Shown here in pieces: positions 39,001 through 48,900 of a DNA stretch of 64,000 nucleotides (positions within the stretch are counted from its first letter, which is position 1; each line of letters opens with the position of its first letter). Position numbers and translations under genes: made by a program. This stretch comes from Plantago elongata (taxonomy: Eukaryota; Streptophyta; Magnoliopsida; Lamiales; Plantaginaceae). Location: the NCBI GenBank assembly GCA_036897095.1, contig JAYMSP010000048.1:1-64000 (forward strand). Reading direction: 5' to 3'. A model generated the notes under the pieces. That model searched no databases. It saw nothing but the letters and a program-made list of their open reading frames with translations, and had not been told where the DNA came from.

Positions 39001-39084
39001 TGGAGAATTGGGAATATGAAGAAGATTGCAATGAAATTGGATGGGAAACTTTTGTGGAGAAACCAGTGAAGCATATGAAGCCAT
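36039..39084 (-). CDS. Plastid-targeted DUF3783-like protein of unknown function
   Basis: Eight small exons join on the minus strand: 39084-38901, 38303-38224, 37591-37550, 37465-37424, 37163-37080, 36719-36635, 36285-36188 and 36059-36039, giving 211 residues. The first about 60 residues (MASYASLVSPQKF...) are Ser-rich with few acidic residues, like a chloroplast transit peptide. The mature part has a repeated architecture: PPVLLLMGYSVEDAEKIQQL followed by FLKIVYCTENM, then LPRICVFSGLTGEEMMMFID followed by FAALVPNSADKPLSELIEEI. The latter ends with GDHEML. The hydrophobic strand, helix and final PLSELIEEI-DHE signature recall DUF3783, common in bacteria and plastids; I did not confirm this. 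The last intron is inferred from a perfect gtaagt donor and a strong acceptor. Without it the frame would end PHCT at 36167. The function is unknown. Confidence 0.75.
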
Positions 39085-41215
39085 AACCAGAGTTTTGCTC
39101 TCTTTCTTTTGCAGATAATGTTACTGACAAGACCAAATATAAGGAGAATGTAACTGACACTTTAATCAACTCGATAAGCGTGGTCAATTATATACCTTGT
39201 TAATAGATAATTTTCGAATAAAATTTTAAGGAAAAATAGTGTGTAAACATCTCTGATTGAAGTGAAAAGAGTTTAAAAGTATTTATAACGGTTTCGATTT
39301 GCATATAAATGAGGATAAAATACGTGAAAATAATTATATATGTATAATAGACCTAACATATTAACTGAAAAGCTGTACACGTATAACCACTCCGATCTAT
39401 TACTGATTGAATCGTTCAAAAAATAGAGTAAATCACGGAATAAGGTAGAAAATAAATAGAATAAAATTCACTATTCGATAGGACAAGGGAAAACAAAAGG
39501 TAAGAAGCAATTGATGCACAATAATGGATAAGAGACTCCCAATCTTCAATTCAGCTGCATAACTCATACTATCTAACTTGTAAGTATCATTCGACAATGT
39601 CTCTTTCAATTGATTCGGTTGCAATTCGTTTCTGTCAAACTTTATCCCTCTTTTTTTACTGCTAAAGATTTGATTTTTCTTTTTTCAAGAAACTGATCTT
39701 GATTGTATCTGTTAGACCCACTTCTCTTATATCGTTATTGATTGAGCTTCTGATTGTGTATTGGGAATGCGTTTCGAATTATCTGCAGATTTTTAGGTCA
39801 AGAAAAAAATATTTTCTATACGCCCAGTGAATTTTGATATTTTCTGATTAGGGAAGTAGTTTTGTTGTGGGAATTGGTTCAAAGTCCAGTAATTTGTAAA
39901 ACCTGAATGATTTGTTTTGGTCAGAGTGCTTCTGAAGAACCACTTTATGTCGATTTCGCAGGTTATTTTGATTGGGGATCTGCAGAATAATGTCATCACT
40001 GGATATGTGATCAATGTTCAAGTAAGAGAACAATAAACAGTAGTTATTTTGCCTTATATAGTTGATATTAAAGAACGGTTATCGAATGTGTTTGGGTTGT
40101 TCTGCATATACTACACTTGCCACGCTAGTAGCTTTCTGCCGGTTCTTTTATGTCATCAAATTTCTTTATGAAGTTTATCTGTCCTTCTTAGCTGTCTCAA
40201 TCTTATGCATATATGTATATGCTTTTGTTGTGTCAGCGTAGAGCTTAAATATCAGGATATTGATTGTGCTCTGTTTCATTTGTTGAGTATGGATAGAGTT
40301 AAATAAGGAAAGGGAAAGTATTTAAGAGGGAGAAGGAGATAGTGTTGGAGTAGGAAAGGAAACTTGGTCCATTATATTCTAATAGGAATGGGACTAAGAT
40401 TTCTGAATCCTAGCATGTTTACTAGTTTGATATATATATATATGGCGGTCCACAGTAACTTTTTGGATCACAAATTCACAACACACCAACAATTAGCAGA
40501 GAGCTATAAAGCTTGAGAGCAGTTAGCTAATTATTAGCTCCTAGACATTCATATAGTATAGACAATTGGTCAGTTATTGTGAATTAAAGTTATATCCTAC
40601 AATTTATCTCATTGTTTAGTGGACTCCTAGCTTGGTAGTTCCTCCGACGTAGTGATGAACTGGATAACCAATTTCTATGTCTTTCTCATCGCTTGTTTTC
40701 TTATTTCATCAGTTATCCCCATATCATTGCAGTTTATATCCTTACATATAATGATACTTTTCGAGACACTATCTTTTGTCCGGGTTCCTATGTCTTCCTG
40801 CTGGTTGCTTAACAGACCTCATCACACGGTGGGAATAAAGCCGATACTGTCTTCTACTTAATGTCCATTGATTACAAAGACCATGTGTCTGTAGTTTGTT
40901 TGAAATAAAAGCATGTAATACTATAATTGATTAAATGAGCTTATACTTTTGGATCGGAAAAAAAGAACTATTGAGCTCTTCTTTATGAGACAAAAGGAGT
41001 TGTAGCTATCTTCACATCCATAAACATTATGACATAGCTCTGAAGCCTCATTACAAATTTGAAATTTCAACTTCTGATGATGATATCTACTGACTTCTAT
41101 GATTAGATCCTTTGTCTTTATATTGACTTGATTTTTCTTCTATCACTTTCCAAGTAATTTGTTTGTTTTCCTTGCTGGGTGGTTCAGGGATGAGGTGTCA
41201 ATTACCTGTAGAAAG
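39085..41215. other. Divergent promoter region and 5' UTR intron of the BORCS8-like gene
   Basis: Lies between the ATG of the plastid gene (-) and the ATG of the BORCS8-like gene (+). The acceptor ggttcag at 41181-41187, 28 bp before the BORCS8-like ATG, implies a 5' UTR intron whose upstream exon probably lies in 39430-40030. A solo LTR fossil sits inside that presumed intron. No separate coding gene was found; the frame at 40652-40861 has no family features. Confidence 0.5.
40343..40630 (+). mobile_element. Solo LTR fossil, probably Ty1/Copia type
   Basis: Begins tgttggagtagg and shows an LTR-like layout: a tatatatatatatgg core near 40432, an A/C-rich stretch, then gagagctataaagcttgagag and a 3' part with gtgaattaaagttatatcc. 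The proposed right end at about 40630 is approximate. No internal retroviral-type coding sequence or second LTR is present, so it is a solo remnant. Family and age are judged from general resemblance to plant Copia LTRs; it looks moderately old. Confidence 0.45.
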
Positions 41216-42025
41216 ATGCAAGATTTTTCCCCTGCTGATGGTTTCACGGAAATAACGGAGAACTTAGGAGACATGATAAAGTATCTAGCGAACGAACCCT
41301 CAGTGGGACTATTCTATGTTCAGCAGCACTCTCAGAAAGCAGTGCCCAACCTCGTAAATCTCAAGAATAACATTGTCAAAAAAAATCATGAGACAGTTTT
41401 ACTTACTGAAGATCTGGATGATTCCATTACCATGGTTGATTCAATGAAAGATTGCGGCTGCCCCATTGTCGATGACATGATTACTGAAATAAGAAATTCC
41501 CTTTCTATAATTTCAAACAAAAAGCCCAAAAGAGGATTGTTACAAAGCTCTAGTTTTCTTGGAAGAGCCAGTTCTTGGTCTCCAGCTTCGTGGGGTAGTA
41601 ATAGAGTTTATTCTCAGTCGGATGTTGAGAAGAGCAGTGGTTATCTCTCTGGTGTTCTTAAATCAGCAAAGCAGAGAGCCGGAGGTTTTAACTGGACCCA
41701 GGGTGAACCATTAGAAGCAAAGAGTGGTTCGTTCGATTTTGGTCCTGGGTACCCTAGTGCAGGTACTAGCGTCTCCTCATCATTAGTGGAGAGTGAGACA
41801 GCAAATTTTGCATTGCCAAGTGAAAATAGTAATGGGGTGCAAGAAGAACCACAGCCTGGTAAAAGTTCATCCCATCAGCAATTGTTGACCTCGTACGAGA
41901 ACTTCGATGAGTTCAAGGCTGACAAAGAAGCTAGATTTGAAGAGTGGCTTGGAGGGACAGGTGATGAGGGAAGGAAAACTGCCAGTAGTGGGGATTTACC
42001 TCGTGAGGGATCTGAGTCTGTATAG
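41216..42025 (+). CDS. BORCS8/MEF2BNB-like protein (BORC subunit homolog) with long plant C-terminal tail
   Basis: A single coding exon gives 269 residues. The start is the first ATG after the acceptor at 41187 and opens MQDFSPADGF. Residues about 9-90 align by eye with animal BORCS8: FTE...LANEPSVGLFYVQQHSQKAV corresponds to the human FTE...LANEPSVALYRLQEHVRR block, followed by the helix ending in a VDSMK/VKNL-like segment. In animals BORC recruits ARL8 to lysosomes to drive their movement. The plant role is not established; vacuole or endosome positioning is only a guess. Residues about 95-269 are Ser/Gly-rich and apparently disordered, ending with an acidic helix (YENFDEFKADKEARFEEWLG). 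Human BORCS8 is about 119 residues, so the tail is an extension. No frame defects were seen. Confidence 0.75.
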   Translation: MQDFSPADGFTEITENLGDMIKYLANEPSVGLFYVQQHSQKAVPNLVNLKNNIVKKNHETVLLTEDLDDSITMVDSMKDCGCPIVDDMITEIRNSLSIISNKKPKRGLLQSSSFLGRASSWSPASWGSNRVYSQSDVEKSSGYLSGVLKSAKQRAGGFNWTQGEPLEAKSGSFDFGPGYPSAGTSVSSSLVESETANFALPSENSNGVQEEPQPGKSSSHQQLLTSYENFDEFKADKEARFEEWLGGTGDEGRKTASSGDLPREGSESV

Positions 42026-43556
42026 TGCATGCATAATAAGTAAAATAAAACAGAATGAGAAAGGTGTGTTACGTGTAGAATTACGACATTTTAGTTTTTT
42101 ATTTGAGTGGATATCAGGTGAGTCAGAATGTCTGATTGAGGTTGTTGGATTGCTATTCACCCCATCGTTACATTTATTTTGTGAAGATGAGACTAGAAAC
42201 ACATTTCTCTTGTTTGAATCCAAAGCATGATATTTGCTCATCTGATGGTCTTGTGAAAAGTTCTGTGAATATGATTTAATGTGTGATACAGGGCACAGTG
42301 CATATGTCCATATGGCACCCGTGGGTCCGTGACTATGTTCTAGTATGACATTTTTCGGAAGGTGTTAAAGCTCGTTTCGTGCAACCCCCTTCGACAGAAG
42401 GTCTTCTGCTGAAAGCAACAGCTGAGGTTATTGCATATAAGTAGACCCTGTTTTGCTAATGCTCCTTAATGTGGTCTACTACAGTTTGATTTGGAAATTG
42501 AGAATATCATATTTGTACACCAACATAAGGTTTAACTCTAAATTTGATTTATTGGTCAGACAGCAAGAAATAGATGATGATTATAACATGTGTTGGTATA
42601 TTTCTTGGTTCAAACATGAAATACTCTTCAGTCCCAATCAAACATGTCGAAATCATTTGAATAATCTGCAGTCATGTTCAAATAATACCCAAATCATCAT
42701 CAACTTCGATAGTTCCATTGACCAAGAGACAACACCTTATATAGTTTTTTTTTCTCTAGAGCCGACCATCGAACGTAGTACGTGACATTATCAGTAGAAT
42801 GTAGTAATCATCAAACCCAAACTGCATTCGAATTGTGACACTAGGTTGGTTTTAGTGGGGGGAGTCCAACCTCAAGGAGGTTATTGGAAAGTCGGCCTTG
42901 CCAACCCTGAATCCCACGGTCCAGCCTTGATCTTCTAAGTTGAGCTAGGTAAAGACCTCCCGGAGTGGTGTCCACGTCCAACCTCGTGGACGGACCTCAG
43001 TTACAAGTACAATAGATATTCATGCTGGCAGGGAATTGGGGAGCTCGTCCCTAAATAATCCCTACGTAATGTGTATGACCTAAACGCATAGCCATACCAT
43101 GATCACCAACATCTGATTGGGTCGACAAGCCTCAATCGGAGTCTTGTCCTCTCAAATCTTCTTCTAGAAATACAAGAGCATTTTCTTCATTTTACATATA
43201 TATACATGTTCGCCAATGAACAGTTCACTTGTGTTGATTCTGTGTACATCACCACAAAGTTACCGTTACCTCAAACGACAAGCAAGTTACGCAACTATTC
43301 CGACATGAACTAAAGAAAAAGAACATTTTCATTCCTTTCACATGATCAAAAAGACTCGATCAAAATCTGTACAGTGTAATACTTGCTACCTATCAATGAA
43401 AGAACAAGAACACTTTGATTCCTATCTACATGAATCGTGATACTACACTACTCCCCCTAAATCTGTACATAATTCATGCCAAATGCCGATGAGGAAAAAC
43501 TCCGAGAAGATATAAATAAACACGCGAAATGCATCCATCAGTTCCAACCTATCATA
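42026..43556. other. Convergent intergenic region with a GC-richer hairpin-bearing block
   Basis: Contains the 3' UTRs of the BORCS8-like gene (+) and the pseudokinase gene (-). Between about 42838 and 43160 the base composition rises above the flanks and short perfect stems occur, for example gtccacg...cgtggac near 42970 and aacctcaaggaggtt near 42868. No coding frame, tRNA or known RNA family was recognised in that block. Confidence 0.45.
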
Positions 43557-44828
43557 TTACCTAGGCGCTAGGGACACCGTGAAGTCAGTAACATTTCCCA
43601 TCTTCTCCAACCAATCCTGCGATTCCAAGAACATCTGTGAAACCCTAGCAACCACTTTCCCCATATCCGGCCGCCTATCCGGATCATCACCCACACAATC
43701 CAACGCCAAGCGTGCCAACCTCTCAACCACATCCACCGGATATGAGTCCCTCAACCTCCTATCCACCCACCGCCTAACACCACCACTCTCCACCGCTCTC
43801 CTTGCTTCCTCCACAACCGATATCCTCACGAAACTCCCACTCTCCTCATCAACCTCATGCCTCAACGCCTCCATCCCCGACAAAAGCTCAAGAATTACAA
43901 CACCAAACGCATAAACATCACCCTTCTGCGTCGGCACCCCATTCGTCAAAAACTCAGGCGCCATGTACCCTCTCGTCCCCTCGAATTTCCTAACCTTACT
44001 ATGCGACCGTCCAAACTCTTTCCCCTTCCTCCCCTCCACCCCTTCCCTATCAACCTCACCACAAAGCTCCGCAGTACCAAAATGGCAAATTTTCGCACTC
44101 AACGAATCCTCACTCACAACAACACTACTACTCTTGATATGATTATGCACAAACTCAAATCCTAACCCAGTCGAATTATGAACGTAATCCAACCCGTGAG
44201 CAACATCACTCGCAACCCTAATCCTCGAAATCCAGCTAGACAACACAGTAAAATTGGGATTTTTCGCATTTCGCAAGCAATTCGACAAACTAGCACCGGG
44301 AACGTAATCGTAAACCAAGTAAATGTAACCACCGGACAACGAAGCCCCTTTCAACGCAACCAAACTGGAGTGGTGACTTTTGCAAATTAGGGCAAGTCGA
44401 TCGACCAATTGGGAAGTTTCAATTGGGCGACGAAACTTCCGTTGAATGATCAGCACCGCCTGGTGGCGTAACGTGCATCGCCAGGAGGTGGAGGAGGAAG
44501 AAGAAGAGTAGGGTTTTCCGTTTGTCGCCGTGGAGATTTCTGAAAAGGAGTAAAGATGCGATTGTGATGGAAGAATTGATTGACGGAGACTGGCTAGTGA
44601 AGAAATTGAGGATTTTGATGAAGCTGATGACGATGAAGAAGCTGTGTGTTTGTTGAAGGTGGAAGTAGAAGCTGTGCTTGGGAGAATGAAGTTACTCGAA
44701 GTGGAATTTGCAGAAGAAATTGAAGACGAATGGGTGTGTTTGTGGTGGTGTGATTTTGATGATGGAAAAGACTCGGTTTTTAGTTTGTTTTTGTTCTTGT
44801 TTTTTGATTTGCAGAAGGAGAAAAGCAT
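43557..44828 (-). CDS. Receptor-like cytoplasmic kinase, probable pseudokinase
   Basis: An intronless gene of 423 residues. The start at 44828 (MLFSFCKSKN) is preferred; an in-frame ATG at 44954 would add 42 residues of Pro/Arg-rich sequence. Residues about 10-110 are a Lys- then Ser/Thr-rich low-complexity tail. The kinase fold covers about 118-415 with no membrane segment. Key catalytic features are missing: no glycine-rich loop is recognisable (KPYSSSSSSTSW in its place), the beta-3 VAIK position reads AVLIIQRKF, the HRD motif is replaced by VHNHIKSSS, and DFG by CHFG. The later lobe is well kept (GTRGYMAPEF, GDVYAFGVVILELLSG, RPDMGKVV). This is the pattern of a folded pseudokinase that may act as scaffold or allosteric partner. 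The low-complexity region produces long antisense open frames that I treat as shadows. Confidence 0.85.
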   Translation of the reverse strand: MLFSFCKSKNKNKNKLKTESFPSSKSHHHKHTHSSSISSANSTSSNFILPSTASTSTFNKHTASSSSSASSKSSISSLASLRQSILPSQSHLYSFSEISTATNGKPYSSSSSSTSWRCTLRHQAVLIIQRKFRRPIETSQLVDRLALICKSHHSSLVALKGASLSGGYIYLVYDYVPGASLSNCLRNAKNPNFTVLSSWISRIRVASDVAHGLDYVHNSTGLGFEFVHNHIKSSSVVVSEDSLSAKICHFGTAELCGEVDREGVEGRKGKEFGRSHSKVRKFEGTRGYMAPEFLTNGVPTQKGDVYAFGVVILELLSGMEALRHEVDEESGSFVRISVVEEARRAVESGGVRRWVDRRLRDSYPVDVVERLARLALDCVGDDPDRRPDMGKVVARVSQMFLESQDWLEKMGNVTDFTVSLAPR

Positions 44829-45995
44829 TGCGACGGAGATGGGAGTTGCTGCATATGTGCGGCGGCGGTGCGGTGGCGATGGTGGCGGAGATATTATTGT
44901 CCTGTTCTTGGAAGTATTTAGACAAGTCTTTTTCTGGAAGATGTTAAATAACATTACTTGTTTGTGTTAATATAGTGGTACTAGACTAACAGTATAGGAT
45001 TAGGTGATGAGATTTTTTTAATTTTTTTCTAATGACTTGAGCTGCAAAATTCAATTACCCTACATGAAGCATCTCAGAACAGAAATAAATGCAGATTTGA
45101 ACACTGATGGTCACTGGTCAGGTTAAGGGAGCCCCGAGTCCGGTCAAAACCGGCATCAGGGTGTATCTTCATAAACTATGAAGGGGAGTTCGTCGCCCAG
45201 CTTCGGTATAAGCAAGGTGTGCTGTCACCTGACAGTATACGGTCTGAACTTCAAGCATTGGGAATTCGCAAGGGCGAAAAATCTTTTATCCAAAATTTAC
45301 AAGAAACATGTTTGACATCGACACAAGGGAGTAAACACATTTTAATTTTACTCTTTCCTATGATATGTTTTATTATTCCAACACTTTCACTGTTGTACAA
45401 TGAGAAGTTTTAATTTCTTTTATGTATTTGAGATGCTTCATGTGTTTAAGAGTAGGTAATTTGAGGGTTGCAAACAGGACATACTAAATGTGGATAAGCT
45501 CGGAGTAATTTGGCATAAACTTGAATCAAATTAAATGTCAATAATAGCATAGATTACTGACTAACTGCTTTCAAGGCCCTAAGAAAAAGACTTGTGCTAA
45601 TGCGTATTGACTTCAATATTACGTAAACAAAGGGTTCTACACTTCTAGAAGTTCAGAACTTCAGATTACCTAACATTACCAGCAATCAATATCAAAAAGC
45701 TCTAGTAAAGAAGAGAATATAAGAAAAAAAGGTACTTGACAGAAAAGTGCCCTGTCTCACAAGCTTGTATGGTTCTGATTTCAGCCCCTAAGTTATACTC
45801 CAGGCCAGGGGTAAGTATTAGAAACAGAATTTACTCAAATCCGCTCACTGTCTAATTTGCGAAATATGGGACTAAATTCTATACAAAGGCCAGTTTGGTA
45901 TAATCATCACAAAATTTTCAGCATCAATTCAAATCAAGAATGAATGGAGCGCTATTGACACAACTATATGCATGCGGTGCGAAGGCGTAATGGCC
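44829..45995. other. Intergenic, with an unrecognised open frame at 45108-45413
   Basis: Promoter and leader of the pseudokinase gene on the left, 3' UTR of the transporter on the right. Between them an open frame on the plus strand (45108-45413, 102 codons, no ATG near its start) reads KPASGCIFINYEGEFVAQLR and then YKQGVLSPDSIRSELQALGI, and is less AT-biased than its surroundings. I do not recognise it; it may be a captured or orphan exon. Confidence 0.4.
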
Positions 45996-48900
45996 TTATC
46001 CTGCCAGGTTGGCGATAATCTTGGAGAGTGCTGAGTAGCTTCCAAATGCGGCTGATACTAAGCCTACTGCAATGACAATTGTACACAGTGTGCCCTGCAA
46101 CAGTATACGGCCAAATGAAAACCGAGGTTCATAGAAATGAAGATGTTATGATGCTAAAAAATGACATGATTGCCATGTTGGTTGACTTGAACTGGTTTGC
46201 AGATCATGATGGGTTCATTTGAGAATGATATGTTGATTTCTGGCAAAACAATTGATCTTTTTTGAAAAAAGAGAGGTGGATTTACCTGGACTAGGGTTAT
46301 TTTCCCCTTTAAGATGCTCAAGTAGCATGCGCATGGAAGAATAAAGGTCTGCAGAGGAAAATTAACATGAGTAACATGCACATCGCACGTCAAAGACTGT
46401 ATCATGTGTAATACAGACTTTAAATTATCTGCGTGGGGGTGAAAGAAGTATAGCGTTGCGTGAGCAAATGGAAAAGTAGGACAAGTATGAAAAAACTTAC
46501 TACTAGCATTGTGAGTAAAGAACCAATTAAGGCCATTACTAGACCTGCATAACAAAAAGGGACAAGACCATGAGCAAACAAGAACAGCAGAGGAACAATG
46601 GAACAAGTTATATAACAGAGCCGGAGACAAGAGTACAAACTCAAAACATGTGTTAAGGATAGAAAGTGGTTTTGGCCAAGAACTTACCAAAGAACGGGAT
46701 GCTAAGACCAACTAATAAAGTGGATATCACCAATGCTGTTCTGATGAGGATCGAATACACATGAGATTTAGCATGGCGTGCCGGCATCAACTCCTCAAGA
46801 CACATAGCCACTGGAGACATGGTTAATGCATATGTATGTCTAGTTAAGGAACAAATGAGCTTTCATTCTTCAAGTATTCTATCAGGAGGTGGAGTAAAAA
46901 CAGAAATGAAAGGTAAAGTCTTCCGATAAAGAAGAAGAAGACTCTTAATGTATTCAAAGGAGGCGGAGTACAAATCTTACCTTTGAAAATTTCAAAGTGC
47001 GATCGCATGATTTTTTACACTTGATCTTTCTTTTAATTTCTTTTCATTATTCCCAAGTAGTAAGATTTACAGTGTGATGAAATTGTTAACGTAAGCAGAT
47101 TTTAGTCACCTTGAATCTGTATAGCTTCCATCGTAATTAACCGAAAGATACGTCTATTACAACTTTCTGAAAGATTAATCAACAGATTTATCTGGGGAAA
47201 GGATATTTTGTAAATGGATTGACTACCTGCAAAGTGCAAGAGAAGCACATCAGTATTACTTATGAGAAAGGTTAATGAAAGCTACTTAAAAAAACTACAG
47301 TAAACGCACCGTGGTCCAAACAGCAACTTTTGATGCCACTAAATGTTGGGGCATGTTAAGGGTGAATTGTGATTGTGTTGCATCTCCAAACATCATATAT
47401 CCCATAACAGCTACTGCAGCATACATCATGGTACATATTCCAAAACTGCATTGACCATTGACTTATGATTGATACGCGTAATAAACCAAACATAAGCAAC
47501 CTACAATATATGTAGTACAGAGGAATACTTTGGACAGGGGCAAGGCAATTCAAGTATTTGTCTTTAGCAACTTAATTCACCACCAAAATGTAAGTAAGTA
47601 ATTATCTACTCTACTACAACAGGTAAATTAGTTTGATTTACCTTACGAAGAGGACGGAAGGATACTGACTTGGTTTCTCCATAGATGTATAGATATTTGG
47701 AAACACAGCATGCCCAGAGTAACAATAACCATATAGACCAATAGCAACAGGGAGGGAGGAAAGGTTAAGTGTTTTTGTCCCTTTGCCCTCAAAACCAACT
47801 CCATCCACCACACCAACCCAGAACAGGCACACAACCACCAGTATTGATGCAATAACTCCTCCTACTGAGATATAGCTAAGAACACTGAGGTCTTTTAACC
47901 AGGTAGTAGGTAGAACAGCTAGAGTGGCCATAATTGCAAAAAGATGATGTGAGTTCAGTTCGAACGCTCCTAAGTTGAGATGTGCATTCGGAAATAAAGA
48001 CGACAAGTTGTCACTCTCCAGTATAATATACTCAACACAACAAGCCTGCAGAAACAAGACAGGTGATGCTTCAGAAGTGAAGGATGGATATATATCCGTA
48101 ATAAGAACACCGTAACTGACTTGCGAGACTTACATATAACTCTATGTACAGTATTATCTGCATTGAAAAACACAACATGCGAGAACATCAATGTCAGTCA
48201 TCAGAATTCGTCAGTTGCCGGCAAGTATTGAAATATAACATCAACAAATAAATTATGGACTTTGAAACTTACTGATATGATAATACGTCCGGTAGTACCA
48301 AAGGCAGCATGTCCAATGTCCGGATACGTCTCAAGCCCTGGTTGACTGTCCAAGCATGACCGTAGGAGAATCCCAGTGTAGTACGAAAGTAAGGCAAATA
48401 TAAATAGAATTGAAAGCCCTGCCCAACCCCCTTGTTCGGCAGCATAAGAAGTAGATAGGAGGCCTACTCCACATAGTACATTCATGCCTGCATAAATTAT
48501 TACGATCACAATTGTGGAAGACAAATTATCTGATCAGAAAGACAATGCATCAACCCTTAAATTACGGGATTCTTCGTACTAATTAGTAGTTGTAATAAAC
48601 CGAGTCTATAGAAGTAGTATTTTCCGATAGGCAGGTAGGAAAACAATGATAATAAAGAAGCTCAATGCAAGTAGCTTTTTAGTACATCATATTGGTTTAT
48701 ACTTTTCTTCCTTGTTAATACAGCGTAATTAGATCAAGAAATTACCATTTATTACTGCCTGGCCAAACGTGCTTCGTCGAGAAATTGGAGGCCCATGTGA
48801 AACTGCTGATTTTCCATCTCTCCTTATACTATGCTTCCTTGTAGGTAAAGGGGGTAGCAAAGCATGTGAACTGCGTCTTTCTTGAGGCTTCTCGGCTTCC

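Noticed and set aside
44829-44954. Upstream in-frame ATG at 44954 for the pseudokinase
   Set aside because: The extra 42 residues (SPPPSPPHRRRTY) look like translated leader; the internal MLFSFCKSKN start is more typical, though not proven.
44644-44970. Long open frames on the plus strand opposite the pseudokinase N-terminal region
   Set aside because: They are shadows of the Ser/Thr-rich, CT-biased coding strand; no family features.
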